Source: Membranipora membranacea
Lineage: Eukaryota; Bryozoa; Gymnolaemata; Cheilostomatida; Membraniporidae
Reading direction: 5' to 3'
NCBI GenBank assembly: GCA_914767715.1
Contig: OU612066.1
Span: 29,362,283-29,426,282 of the forward strand
DNA: 64,000 bases
The position numbers and the translations under genes were made by a program. The first letter of the stretch is position 1; the number at the start of each line of letters is the position of its first letter. This document shows, one piece after another, positions 23,560-35,653 of this stretch. The notes beneath the pieces are model-generated. The model saw only the letters and a list, made by a program, of their open reading frames with translations. It did not search any database and had not been told where the DNA came from.

Positions 23560-24590
23560 CTCAGTGTCATACCAATTACAGTCGGCGCGCCTCAGGGGAC
23601 ACGACTGGGACCCTGGTTGTGGCTGGCCTTCGTTGATGACCTGCAACCAGTTTCTGGTGCCACGGTGAAATACGCTGTTAACGTGACCACGTACGTTCCA
23701 GTCAGAAAGAAAGTCATCCATGACGCCGACCCGCTCCAGAGTGCATTAGACTACTCAGTGCAATGGTGTGAAGACAACTCCATGTCTCTAAACGCTTCCA
23801 AAACTACTGTACTCGACGTTGCGTTGTTGTCAAAACTTGACCTAATCTCAGTACCTACTATAAATGACACTGACTTATCGAAGATATCTAGTACCAAACT
23901 CCTAGGTGTGGTTATAGATAGTAGACTCACATTTAGTGACCATGTCGACAAAATCGTCAACAAATGTAATAGCCTGAATTATTTTTTACAAAGCCTAAAG
24001 CGTTTAGATGTTAATACGACTGGTTTACTAACTTTTTATTTTTCCAAGATTCGTTCTAACATCACATATGCCTGTGCTGCATGGTTTCTTTTAATATCTG
24101 GGAATGATAAATCAAAGATCGAGGGTATTGAGAGATGGAGCCTCACAATAATATACCCTGAACTGGGCAGTTACTGTCAGAGACTAGCCAAATTAAATGT
24201 GGTTCCGATTTTAGATTTTCTACAGGTTTTAACTGACAGGCACTTTGACAAAGTCGACACAAACCCAAGCCATCCGTTGCAACATTTCTTAGTCAGGCGC
24301 CAACGTCACAAGGACAAATCTGATAGTTTCTACCCACCAATATGTAGGACGGAGAGATTCAAGAACTCGTTTTTAGTTTCTGGTATGAACAGGCGCCTGT
24401 AATGTCTCAACAATATATTTCTTTCTCACGCAACATGGATTTTATCGTTTTTCACCGCCTGATCCAATCATTTTTAATACAACTGTTTTTTCTCCTTTTT
24501 TCAAAAGTCTAAATTTTTATTGTACACACACATTTATATAATGCTAGGCATTCCTATGTGGCAAATTAAATCAATATCAGTCAATCAATA
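23560..24590 (+). mobile_element. LINE fragment (non-LTR retrotransposon, 3' part of reverse transcriptase), inactive
   Basis: One open frame to 24402 reads from GAPQGTRLGPWLWLAFVDDL (the GxPQGxxLGP motif) through WCEDNSMSLNASKT, LLGVVIDSRLTF and the C-terminal YACAAWF region typical of non-LTR polymerases. The catalytic [YF]xDD box is replaced by YAVN, so the enzyme would be dead. Upstream domains (endonuclease, RT motif A) are missing, consistent with 5' truncation. The tail is AT-rich with TCAATCAATATCAA runs. Confidence 0.8.
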
Positions 24591-24649
24591 TCAATTAACT
24601 GTGTGCTTGCATGCAGTATAAAGATCCCCCTCTGCCTCTTCGAAAAAAG

Positions 24650-24770
24650 AGTAGCCGGCAACGGCGGGCAAGGGTATAGGGTACTACCCCACACAAGCCA
24701 CCCGAGCTTAAGGGGGCCCGTTAAATAGGGCGGTCAAATAAGACCTAGTGCATAGAAAAAAAACCGAAAA
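24650..24770. repeat. Dispersed repeat, second copy at 44694-44800
   Basis: The core CGAGCTTAAGG, GGCCCGTTA, AGGGCGGTCAAATAAG and CCTAGTG is shared in the same order at both sites. Identity unknown. Confidence 0.6.
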
Positions 24771-24827
24771 GAAACCTTAGGTTTGCCTAAACCTTGATAA
24801 AGGCTTTAGGGACAATATTAAGTACGG

Positions 24828-24960
24828 CTGTAATCACTGCTAAGTTAGATAAGGGTTTAGGCTCACGAAGTAGAACCACTGCTAAGTTTGATTTGATACA
24901 TGAAGTAAGACCAACGCTAAGTTAGAATTAGTCATGAGAAGTAGGACTCTTGGTTAGATT
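24828..24960. repeat. Degenerate copies of the 36-bp minisatellite
   Basis: Three to four loose units (GCTAAGTTAGA...CATGAAGTA...) related to the array at 25553-25765. Confidence 0.55.
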
Positions 24961-25164
24961 ATTCAGTGTACAGGTAGTACAGCGTGCAAATAGTATTTTC
25001 GGCTTTTCAACATTGATACATGCATTACAAATACCTGAAACTACAATGGTTCCGATATTATATATCCGCAAGCACTGACAACAATTGATGCATCAAAAAG
25101 GAAACTATACCCAACTGAATAAGCATCCCACAACAAAACAACCCTCTAAAAGCTGACCAATAAA

Positions 25165-25350
25165 TATTGACTTTTGAAAATCGACTCGATAAAAGCGGAC
25201 TCGAAAAAGTACCGACTCGTAAAAACCGACCCATAATAACCGACCCACGAATACCGACACATTAATACCAAATAATAAAAGCCGACCCGTGAAAACCAAC
25301 CCGTGGAAACCGACCAGTAAAATTCGACTCATCAACACCGACCCGTAAAA
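25165..25350. repeat. Minisatellite of about 15 bp, unit like CCGACCCGTAAAAAC
   Basis: About ten degenerate units. The minus strand reads as a repetitive ORF, which is a by-product. Confidence 0.65.
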
Positions 25351-25552
25351 CTTTCAATAAAATCCTCCGGCAACAATCTACCCGTCTGCAAAATATTACC
25401 GAAAACAAAATGCAAAACCTTCCATATAAATTCCTCTCTCAAAAAGAAATCTGCCAAAAAATAACCAATCAAAAATTGCATCGTTAAGGGAACTCAGATA
25501 ACTTCGATTGTGTTAGATGAGGCTAAGGCTCTTAAAGTAGAACTCTCACCAT

Positions 25553-25765
25553 TGCTAAGTTAGACTAGACACATGAAGTAGACACACCGTTAAGTTAGAT
25601 TTAGACACATGAAGTAGGAACACTGCTATGTTAGATTGAGACACATGAAGTAGGAACACCGCTATGTTAGATTGAGGCACATGAAGTGGGAACACCGCTA
25701 TGTTAGATTGAGGCACATGAAGTAGGAACACCGCTAAGTTAGATTTAGACATGAAGTGAAGTAGG
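25553..25765. repeat. 36-bp minisatellite, about six units
   Basis: Units like GTTAGATTGAGGCACATGAA followed by GTAGGAACACCGCTAT. Because 36 is a multiple of three the minus strand stays open (repeating SNIAVFLLHVSQ), but there is no gene context. Confidence 0.8.
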
Positions 25766-25956
25766 ACTGGTAGATTTGTTAGTGTATTAATTGTACAACT
25801 AGTAAAAGTTAGACTGTAGAAAGTAGTAGTAGTATTTACATACTAACTTAAGGTGTTATGGCATGCTTGTATATATGTTTAGTTTATTTTGGTATACGTC
25901 ACTGGAAATGTATAGTTAGAAATGGTACAGCGATATGCCTGAGGGACACCCCACGC

Positions 25957-26154
25957 ATGTTTAGCTATCGCCAGTGGAAACGCAGATCCTTCGAGCACTC
26001 AGCAAAGTATCTTGACGACTTCTCTCAGCGCAGTCAGGAGCTGGCGGCTTGTCTGGATCGGGACACACTCTGGGTAGCAGCATCGCAACGCTGTGGATCG
26101 CAGGGCTCGCCATCATCTACCAGTACACTACAGACCAGCTGAAGTGAACGGCAT
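25957..26154 (+). other. Orphan open frame, possible small exon
   Basis: From the ATG at 25957 the frame (MFSYRQWKRRSFEHS...) is GC-richer and more coding-like than its surroundings for about 45 codons. A second frame after a possible acceptor (TTCTCTCAG|CG at about 26030) ends SIATLWIAGLAIIYQYTTDQ, resembling a membrane segment. Neither is recognised. It could be a decayed gene. Confidence 0.25.
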
Positions 26155-26198
26155 CATCAGGTTATGGGTAATCATACCTTATATTGATTGTTTTGTGT

Positions 26199-26650
26199 TT
26201 GTCAACTTGAACTTTGTAAACAGCGTGCATAGCTGAAAAAGTAGGCTACTCTTGAACCATGTACAATGGTAGAACTGTCTGGGCAACGGCGTAGGCAACT
26301 TTTTGAGCAAACGAGTAAGCAATCATCTTGAGTAAATGATAAATCATGAAAGTAAAAATGCAATCCTTGTTTGGAGTGTGTTTATAAACTTGAATGTTGT
26401 GAACAGCGCGCAAAGCTGAAAATTTAGGCTACCCTTGAACCATGTACAATGGTCGAACCGTCTGGGCAACGGTGTAGGCAACCTTTTGATCAATCATCTT
26501 CTGTTAATAAAAATCATGGAAGTAAAAATGCAACTCTTGTAATAAGAAGTTTTTAAACTTGAACTTTGCATACGGTGTAGAGCAACCTTTTGAGCAACCT
26601 AGTGAGCAAATGATAAATCTTGAAAGAAACGATGCAATGCTTAAATTGAG
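26199..26650. repeat. Tandem duplication, about 190-bp unit, two and a half copies
   Basis: ACTTGAA, GTAAACAGCG, GCTGAAAA, CTTGAACCATGTACAATGG, TCTGGGCAACGG and GTAGGCAA occur in the same order from 26199 and again from 26386. A shortened third copy follows from about 26555. Confidence 0.75.
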
Positions 26651-26714
26651 TGCAACAATGCCATCACTTAGAATGCTTGATCATTTAGTTTAATTATTCT
26701 TGCTGCCATTGTTG

Positions 26715-26800
26715 CATTCAATGTTGAGTATTTCTTGTGCATGCTGTTGTTTATGTTGTGTATTTCTTGTGCATGTTGTTGTTTATGTTGTGTATCATGT
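26715..26800. repeat. Short tandem repeat, about 33-bp unit
   Basis: TTTCTTGTGCATG...TTGTTTATGTTGTGTA repeats two to three times. Confidence 0.6.
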
Positions 26801-27189
26801 GTATGTTGACATTGAGTCCTTGTTGACTCCTGTGCCATGAATAAACATTTCCAAAAGTTTTTGTTTAACTGATTTGTTTTGTAATCTTGTAATTGCTTAA
26901 AATCTGATAATGTTTACAAACGCAAACCTTTCAACTTTCAACTACAAGATTCTATTGGGAAAAGAAACCACCAGACTTCCTTTGGCAGGGTATTGACTAT
27001 ACTGCCGTTTTTACTGTTACATTTATTATAAACAAACCTCCGGGCCTACAATTTCATCATTTCAACGAACATAAAATCATGCAATTCAGAATCATCGCTG
27101 GTTCAACATACATTTTTATTGATGCATCGTAATAAGAAAACCGACACCAACCTCACATCGCTGGCGTTTCACATATCAACTTTTCATAA

Positions 27190-27665
27190 CACTGATAGCG
27201 ACATCAATTTTCACAAACCGAGAGACTACATGGTATTTAACCAGGAAAATTGGTTGCGATGATTAGCATTAGCCACTTGAAATAAAAATCCTTTTTTACA
27301 ATTTAGAAAGGGAATAAAAACATTTTGGGTGTTTATTTTATTTTAATATTTTATTTACATTCGGTCTCACTCACTCCTTTACCTTCATCTACTCTAGGAT
27401 AAAAATAACAGCACTGACTGTTAACATTACATTACACCGACACTGCACCTTTGATTGAAAGCTACACAATTTTTCACAAACCGACAATCTACAGTGTATT
27501 CAACCGGAAACATTGGTTATGACGATAAGAATTGGGAAAGGGTAGCCATTTAAAATAGAAAAAATTTACTTTAGGGAAAGGAATTAAAATATTTTTTTGT
27601 TTTTTTTGTTTTACATTTGCATTCTCTCACTCACTTACTCACTCCTCTGCCTTCATCTACTCCAC
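27190..27665. repeat. Tandem duplication, about 260-bp unit
   Basis: TTTTCACAAACCGA...AACATTGGTTATGACGAT...CTCACTCACT...CCTTCATCTACTC appears twice, from about 27211 and 27470. Confidence 0.65.
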
Positions 27666-27669
27666 TTCA

Positions 27670-30030
27670 TTTATTCTTATTTATCAAATATTATTTAATA
27701 CTAGGTTATTTACTTATGTTATTTAAGTGTGGGTGTGTGCGTGCATGTGCTTGTGTGTATGTAGGCTAGTTGCGCTGAAGAACAAACCCTAAAATTCCAT
27801 TTCCGATATGGGGGCCAGGGTTCTTGCTTTGGTGAGTCCAAAGATTCTTAAGGCCCAGGGCAGCTGCTCAAACTGGGTTGTTACTTATCCTACCAGTTTA
27901 CACTAGCTGACCTGAACCTAAAAGAGACATCTCAACAACATCCGTTGACCTATCTAATACATTGGTGCACAATGCCAGTACTTTAAATAGTCAGTATTTA
28001 GTGCTACTAGTTACCTTTCATTATATTTATGTAATCCATTTAATAAGTTATATGCTTGTATGCTTTAATAGCTCCCATACCTAAGTTATTATTGCCACCA
28101 CCAATCATTATTCACATAATTATCAACACATTCATTCGAATAAATTCATTATAGCTTTTCTTCGACATCTTTCCATCATGCTTTTACTTGTTCAAACTCT
28201 TGATATCTGATATGATGTTTTTCAGAGTGGGATTCATCCTTTATATAATTAAACTTAAAAAACTTTGAAAGAAACAATTAATTGAAATAATAATAATGGA
28301 ATTTTAATAAATTTTATTGGAATAATTGACTCTTTATTACTCATTACAAAACGATATTGCTATTAATATGAAACATCTACCCTCAACTTAATCCTGAAAA
28401 ATAAACACTCCATCATATCCACTTAAATATTTAGCTTTCTTATTCATCCCCCCTGATTCAGGCGAAGATGTGGTCCTTGCCAAATACAAAGCTAATATGT
28501 TGGATAGTCACTTGGGAAAATCAAAGGATAAGCTTCTCCCCCAAATTCTCAAAGACAAGACAACAGCCGTGCTTGCCTTCTGCTGATTTACAGCAACATA
28601 CACATGCGTCCAAAAACAATTTATAATTATTAATCTTCATTTCAGATATATATCTGTGAGGATTACGGTACCTAGGTAGTCGCCCCTGGAATGAACAAGT
28701 AATTTAATTCAGGTCCAGTGTTGGCTGAAACTAGACTAAAACAAATTAAGCTGTTTGTAGTGAGTGTAAACCAGTGTAAACTGTGTTCATTCTCTACAAA
28801 ACTTCAACTCAATAGAACCGCGTAGTTTTTACCTGCTGTAATCAGGGATTTTGTCCTACAGTAATCAGTTTTGCTGCAGCGAGGCCCTAACTCCCTGATT
28901 GCTGCTATCTTGAAGTGTTGATAGTGGAGTTGCCTTCCTTTTATGTAAACCATACGTGATAGCAATTATAACTTGGTTAACATTCAGTACAACTTTGTTC
29001 CGGCACTCAAATGCTCTAGTTTCTAGTCCCAAGGACACCGACTACCCAGTTAAAAGGAAAGTCACTTCAATTTAATTCAATTCAAATTACGCTGAATTAC
29101 TCAACTAAACCATACCACCTGAATGCTGCCCTTCTAAAACTTTCTGTCTACCAGCATCTCATCTATATACAAACAGTGTTTATGTGGGGCTTTGATACAC
29201 CCGACACTGTTGTCTGATTCATGTACAAATGAGGTGTTCTATAACCCAGCTGGAGGACGGAAGAATTTTAGTTACACATACAATTATGAAAATTCCATAT
29301 CAGATCCGCAATCTCAATGCTTTACAATCTTGAGTCTATTGCCTTTTCTGATCACTCAATATACACACAGTATGATAAATATTAAAATATATCAAACAAA
29401 ATTGGCAATAATTTTGACACCATTATGAGTGAAGCTGATTTGACTATCATCAGGTGTATAGATGTGCCTCTCTTTAACTCCGGCTCTGAATTCTGGTGGT
29501 CAGGGAGGATTGACCACATCAACAGTACCGGGTACTCATGTCATAAGCTTTTTGATGAGTGGATTCGAATATGTTAGCTATAGTTTGGTTTGGCTAGTTT
29601 TGGGATGCCTAAATGTTATCTAGCATTTAAATTTGTGTAATTGAGATGGTAGTCTATATCAAATAAAGAGGATGATAAATTGGTAGCTAGCCTCAAAGTT
29701 ACCTATTACAAGCATATGTGAAATGGCACAATTTTCCTCCTGCAAATGAATTACTTATCTAGCGTATACTGAGCATCATGAGCATCACGATTGCGATACA
29801 TGATCGTGGCGCCCCATTAAAGCCAAACTAAGATTCTATGGTTTCTCGCCCAGGACACTTGAACATCATTCTACCTTCTGGCTAATTAGGTATTGTCTTG
29901 TTATTGCAGCGATGGAGGAAAAATGTAGTTTATTGTCTGAGACAGTTATTGCAGGCCAACAAAAATATTTAATTGTTACCGCATCTTTGGACGCGTAACA
30001 CAAAGTAAGTCAGCCCTGCTGAGTTCCTAA
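27670..30030. other. Gene-poor stretch
   Basis: Contains a GT-rich run (27727-27765) and one candidate exon at 28462-28585. Otherwise no gene, RNA gene or mobile element recognised. Confidence 0.45.
28462..28585 (+). other. Orphan candidate terminal exon
   Basis: After a plausible acceptor (CCCCCCTGATTCAG|GC) a frame of 41 codons reads GEDVVLAKYKANMLDSHLGK and continues to TTAVLAFC and a TGA. Its composition looks protein-like, but no upstream exon or family is recognised. It may be a retropseudogene remnant. Confidence 0.25.
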
Positions 30031-30158
30031 GGTGTATTACCTTGGGTTATTACCTGGTGTATTACCCTGGTATATTATCCTGGGGTATTACCCTGGTGTA
30101 TTACCCTTGTGTATTACCCTTGGGTAATACCCTGGTGTATTACACTGGTGCATTACCC
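30031..30158. repeat. 13-bp minisatellite, about ten units
   Basis: Units like GGTGTATTACCCT with small changes. Confidence 0.8.
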
Positions 30159-30296
30159 AGCATTTAAACCAGTACCGTCAGAACATCCTCAGAACAAAAC
30201 AAAGTAGTGTTACAAAATGTGAAAAAAAATAACTTCCTTTAAATCAATCTCCAAGCTTGCTGATTTTCTTAATTTTATTTTTTAGTATATACATGA

Positions 30297-30407
30297 CATG
30301 AGACAAAAGCTGACATGTGATTTAAAATCAATGAAAAAAGCAACAAATCATGGTTATTCCCATATTCAGTTGAGAGCAGTGTGTTCCCTTTGCATGAATA
30401 CTGGCGC
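30297..30407 (-). repeat. Dispersed repeat, inverted relative to 6243-6353
   Basis: Shared stretch CTGCTCTCAACTG...TATGGGAAT..CCATGATT. Identity unknown. Confidence 0.5.
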
Positions 30408-30708
30408 TTAACAGTATAAGTATAAATAGCCTATTACCGGTTTTGAAATTTCTTGCAATCGAATTGGCTCAGCAAACCATTTTGCGAAAACCGTCTTTTC
30501 AGTTTAATTTCTTTGATAAAATGACACAACATCATCCAATCAGCCCCTCCCCCCTGCTTCTCTACCTTAAGTAGGACAACAACAGATGCTCCTATCAAAA
30601 ACCCACTGTGATTTATTGCTGAACGAAATTATAACCATATGATCATGTGGAATAGATGTAAAAGAACAACGTAAACTGTGAATGCCAATCTTTTTAAGTA
30701 GTGACCTT

Positions 30709-33700
30709 TCATTTCCGCTTCAGCGTTTTCCCATACAGGCTATTGGCCTGCTTGAATGATTTAGCTGCCCCACTTTGCGGATTTCTCTCTGATTGCTTAG
30801 CTGTTGACGCTGTCTTTTTTATAGGTGGTAAAGAAAACTGTGGTTTCTTTGGTGCTTTTTGAACGACATTTGTTCTCCAGCCAGAGTAGGAATCGATTTG
30901 TTGCTGCTTTTTAGCTGCGTCACTGCTATTCCTGCGATTCTGGCTTTTTGGTAGCAAATCGAATGTCACAGTTTTTTCTATTGTATAGGAGGATGTTATT
31001 CCTTTCTCTGGTATTTCAGGGTTGATTGGTTCCACTGTTATCAGAGTTGCTAGATCAGTGGGCCAGATAGGACTTTTTGGGGCGTTGCTTACAATTTCAT
31101 CAGGAAAATGGTGAGTTGGCACAACGGGTTGTGATATTATTTGGAATGACTCATTTGCGTTTAAAGAATTGGTTCCTTTTCCTGTTGGAAGTGATTTTCC
31201 AGTGATTGGTTCCACTTGATGACATTGCTTTAATTCTGTTCCATAATTAACATCTGATGGCCACACGTGGTATACGGGTGCTGTGCTTGAACATTCATCA
31301 ACACTCTCTGCATCGTACCAAAGGTCATGAACTTGATTCTTCTTCCACTTCTTGAAGGCAAACAGACCAACGGCAGCTAATAAAATTAATAAAAATCCAA
31401 CAACAGAACCACTTATTGTAGCTTGCGGTGAGGCTATAGTGTTGTCAGTAATAGACCCCTGAGCATCAGGGCCACCCGGTTCAACCCCTGTTGCATCTGA
31501 TGTTGTGTTCCCTGTGGTTGAAGGTGATTGGTTATAAGAAGTCATGCTAGATGCCGTGGTAATTATCAGAGACATGGTTGGTTGGTTAGTGGTTGTTTTC
31601 CTTGTGCTTATTATGGCGGCTGTTGTGCTTGCAGATGCTGTTGCAGTAGCTGTGGAAGGGGAGATGGATAATGATGCGGTGGTTGTTGTTTCGGTTGATG
31701 AGTAGGTGGTTGTTTTTGTGTTAGTTGTGTTTGTTGTTGTTGTTCTTGTCGTTGTTGTTGTTGCTGTTGCTGTTGTTGTTGCTGTTGTTATTGCTGCTGG
31801 TACGGTGGTTGTCGAGAGGACGGCGGCGTTTGTTGATGGTGGGAATGTAGCATTCAAATCTGAAATTTAAAATGTGTCATAATGTAAAACAATTGGGATC
31901 ATTTGTTCAAAATGACTGAACGTCATGATTCATGACACTCATGGTCTCTTTGCTATCAATGATTATGGCTCAGTTTTTGCAGTTTTCAGATTTCGGACAA
32001 CTCCCTAGTTTAATCAATTAAACGCCAGTGCTGTTTTTTAATTACTTTATGAATTTTTACAACAACAATTTTATGCACAACTGAGTTACACCAAGAGCTG
32101 TCATATACATACATTTCTTCATCATCCTGGCCATGATATCGTATGTAAAAATACAAATCAATCAATCAATCAAATTGATCATATGAGTTGTCGTTTCCTA
32201 CAAAGCTGTGGGACAACTCCTGAACTCTTAGGAAATATAAATTAAAATAGATGAAGTCACACATGTATCTTACAACGCAGCTTAATAAAAACCTGAACAG
32301 TTAATTGTTTTTATACATCAATGCACCATAATAGCCATGTCATGAAGTTAATATCCAGTTATATGCAATACAAAAGTGCTCTATTTAATGTTTAGTCAAG
32401 TTAACAGTTGGTGCAAAATTTAGTAAAGACGCCAACTTGCCTACCTGGTATAACCACCGTTGCGCTATCAAGTCTAAATAGCCATTGTCCTGATCCACCA
32501 ACGTTAGAGTTGAGTCCTATATCAGATATATTTGATGTTTGTGATCCTGGCACCGCATAGAAGTTGATTCCATCTCCAGCATCAAACCCGACTTGAGCTG
32601 AGACACCACCAGATGCTGATCCAAATGTCCAATCAATATCTCCATAGAGATACTGCACATAAGTCTTTTGGTTATCATCACTTGCTACCACACATTGGTA
32701 GAAGTTCGTCTGGAAAAAATTGCATGAAAATCTTTCAGAAACAGCCTTTTACATGTATACTTCACTAAGTGCTAAGGTGAAGCCAAGGTGCTAGAACAAT
32801 ATGAGACGATGAAAAAAAATTGCAAATTTGCTTATATTCTATACGCAGCTTCGATTATGCACTGCTTCACGAGCAAGCTGAGCTCATTACAACAGCAAAA
32901 ATAACAACTACAGCAACTTCAGAGACAAGTGAGACAATGACACCAATAACAACAGCATTAAAACTATGGCATACCTACCAAATTCGCTGTTATGCTACCA
33001 AAGGCTTCAACATCCTCCCATGTTACCACCAATGCCCACGTGGCTGTAAAACTGGTCCGGTAAGAATTTGAAACTAAATAAAGAACATAGGAGTGAAGTT
33101 GAGAATTCATAGTATCAAGTTACAGTTCCTAAATCTCCTTAAACATTGTTTCCTTTTCTTTGCAAGGGAGGAGGATCATAAAGGTTCAGCCAGTTAATTA
33201 GACATACAAACAACTTTACGATGAAAAAACTAGGCTAGCTGCAGTCATCAGGTGAATGAAGTGGGCAAAGCTAAGTCCGTTGTAATTATTTGTTCACCCA
33301 AGATTTCTAGCAGTTTTTAGAGCTGTCCTATTTTCAGCTATGCAATAAATAAAATGTTTAATTCACTTAGATTTGGCATCATAAACGCTGTGTCTTCAGG
33401 CATTTCAAGCCTCAAATTAAGGATTTGTTTACTGGCTCTACCTGGATAATAAACTGAAAAATTCAGTCAGCAGAGAATATCACGACTCACTGACTGTTGA
33501 GACGTTATGCAGTAAAACTGTGTCATTTGTCTCCCTCGCCCATAGATTTCCGCCAAGATTAAGATCTGCATCTGCCCAGAAGGTGGCGATAATCCCGACG
33601 CCTGTCTGAAGTGGGAAACTTGTTGGTGTGAAACCAGTATAAGTTCCGTTGAGACTGATTATCCCGTTAGTACACACCTAGCCAGGTAAAGTTGAGTACA

Positions 33701-34646
33701 GTTATGATCAGGATGAACATTTTGCATAAGAGCACAACCCAGAAACAAAAGTAAGAGTTGAAATTGATCGCTGAACACCCACGTTCAGGAGGTCTGCTTT
33801 GGCCTCACCTCTAGGATGCATTCTAGTTTTATAGGAAGTATCACATTCTCAGTATGAGGATTTAGGGCACATTGCATCCCTGTTTAGGGGCAGCCCTATC
33901 TTCTGTTTCTTACTAAACAGCAAGAGTTGAAATTAATCGCTTCTAAGCCTAGGCCTCACACTTCTGGGATGCACTCTATCTTCTAGGATGTATCACATCC
34001 CCGTAAGGGGAATTAATGCATTTGCGGCCTCTGGGCCAGCGAAATCTTCTTTTGCTTATTAAACAGAAAAGGTTTGAAATACTGTAAATGAGTAAAATAC
34101 CCTTTTATTGTGATATGGCCATTTGTAGGAATTGCAGTTTGCTAGGGTCGAACTTCATTTTCTCTGTCAGCACAAGAAGACAGGCATATGGCACAGCCCA
34201 GAGCGGTGTTATAACTGCGACGGACTTTAAACTTACATGTAACACTGAGTAGATAACTTCAAACAGTGAGATATCTCTCCGATAATTCAGTGAGCATGCA
34301 TCGTCTGCGGGAGGGTGAAGGTCATCGCCTACTGATTGACCATATGGGTAGAATGATGTCCCTGTAATGTAAAGATATTGCATATGTGGTAGTAATCTAA
34401 TTTATACAAGCTAAGTTTTATCAATGAGTAACTCCTGTTACTTCTTGGTTGCTGTAGCTGTAGGGCAGCATTTTTTTTGCTACACATGTGAGTTTTTATT
34501 TTTTGTTTCTAACCAGTATCTTATTTTTGACATGTACCTTGAGATGAGGCGATCCAAGTGTGGCAAGTTAATAATACAATCATGTATATCCAGATAGAGT
34601 GCCTGTGTCCTCTGAGAGACAATATTCGTCCACTGGTGCTGGCCAT
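30709..34646 (-). CDS. NIDO-mucin-type I membrane protein, copy C, 643 aa
   Basis: Exons 34538-34646, 34237-34361, 33491-33677, 32979-33073, 32445-32709 and 30709-31859, all GT-AG, phases 1,0,1,0,1. Residues 1-36 are an N-terminal signal with a hydrophobic core (IYMIVLLTCHTWIASSQ). The NIDO domain is about 37-261. A Thr/Ser-rich stalk runs to about 405. The membrane span is about 408-428 (GSVVGFLLILLAAVGLFAF), followed by a basic KKWKK stop-transfer. The 214-residue tail has PVYHVWPSD, a second SPIWPTDL, KTVTFDLLP, and a C-terminal QANSLYGKTLKRK. Copy D has the same tail plan. Function unknown; the architecture suggests a cell-surface receptor or adhesion molecule. Intron 2 holds tandem SINE-like repeats. 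Confidence 0.88.
33751..34080 (+). repeat. Tandem SINE-like repeats in intron 2 of copy C
   Basis: Two units of about 177 bp, each beginning GAGTTGAAATT.ATCGCT and containing GGCCTCAC, GGGATGCA or AGGATGCA, TCTAG and GTATCACAT. Related to the body of the element at 15191-15403, but without its U2-like head. Confidence 0.6.
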
Positions 34647-35361
34647 ATCTGTCAATGAGCCAGCAAACACTTGGTGCAGTGATTGATAGTGGTAAATTTA
34701 AGAAACAGGTGCCCTTGATAGCAGGCAACATTAACTTGAGTCATGTGTGAGGTCCCACACAGGTAGTGTGTTCAGACTATTTATGGACTAAATAGGATTA
34801 CTTGGGCAATGACAGACCGGAAAAGAATAACACCTGTCAATCAAGAATAACACACTGCCGGACTGGCACTTTACAAATGGCTGTTTATTCAAAACAAGTG
34901 GCATTAACGCTTAATTAGGTAACACTGCGGACATAACTGCAAAAGTATCAATGCTAAAACAGTGTGCCCATTATTGTGCAGTAAACCTAATAATTTCTGA
35001 GAACATTGAACATATTGTTACTGATAAAGATGCTAAACGGTGAATAACAAAGTTAAGGCCACCCCAAATTAATACCTTGATCTAGCTAGATGACAGTATG
35101 AAGATTTGTAGGTGAAGGGAGGTGTCTATTTATTTTATATGTTAGCCCTACAAAACAGCTGGAGGTAAAATATTTTTTTATTTTATCTATCTACCCTGAA
35201 CTCAAGTGGCTGAAAATTCTATTTTATTTTCTCTCTCTCCAACTCACATGCACAAATCTCGAATGGTTGAGTTTGCCACATCATGAGTGTTTGATAATGT
35301 AATGCCACAAAACTCACATTGCAAGCCATCTGAGCATTAAAAGTCTAGTATAAGGCATATT
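34647..35361. other. 5' flank of copy C, no gene
   Basis: AT-rich; nothing recognised beyond weak resemblance to the D flank. Confidence 0.45.
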
Positions 35362-35653
35362 GGCATGTCTTAACAAGTTTTGTTTGGTGGGGGGGGGGAA
35401 CAAAGCTTGTCAACTCTTGCACTGCTTGATGTCGAGCAGCAGATATTGTCTTCTCTTGCAATCGGGTAGATAACTTCTTTATCACACTAATCAATTTGTA
35501 TAGAAAAATGGAGTTGTAGAGAAGACAATAATTAATATCGGCTGCTCGACATCGAGCAGTGCAAGAGTTGCAAGAGTGCAAGAGCCTGTCTTAACAAGCT
35601 TTGTTTGGTTTGGGGGGGAGGGGGGAGGGGGAACAAAGCTTGTTAAGACAGGC
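35362..35653. mobile_element. Compound foldback element with G-rich hairpin loops
   Basis: Two hairpins with G-tract loops (arms 35369-35384/35399-35414 and 35584-35605/35632-35653, the latter a perfect 22-bp pair) flank a third inverted repeat (35408-35452 and 35517-35572, arms beginning CAACTCTTGCACTGCT). The outer hairpins are inverted copies of each other. The second loop reads GGGGGGGAGGGGGGAGGGGG. Confidence 0.7.

Noticed and set aside
25105-25338. 77-codon repetitive minus-strand ORF
   Set aside because: By-product of a 15-bp minisatellite.
25553-25765. CRISPR array
   Set aside because: Units are contiguous without spacers, and the DNA is eukaryotic.
30031-30158. Telomere-like or origin repeat
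   Set aside because: The 13-bp unit does not resemble TTAGGG-type repeats; simple minisatellite.
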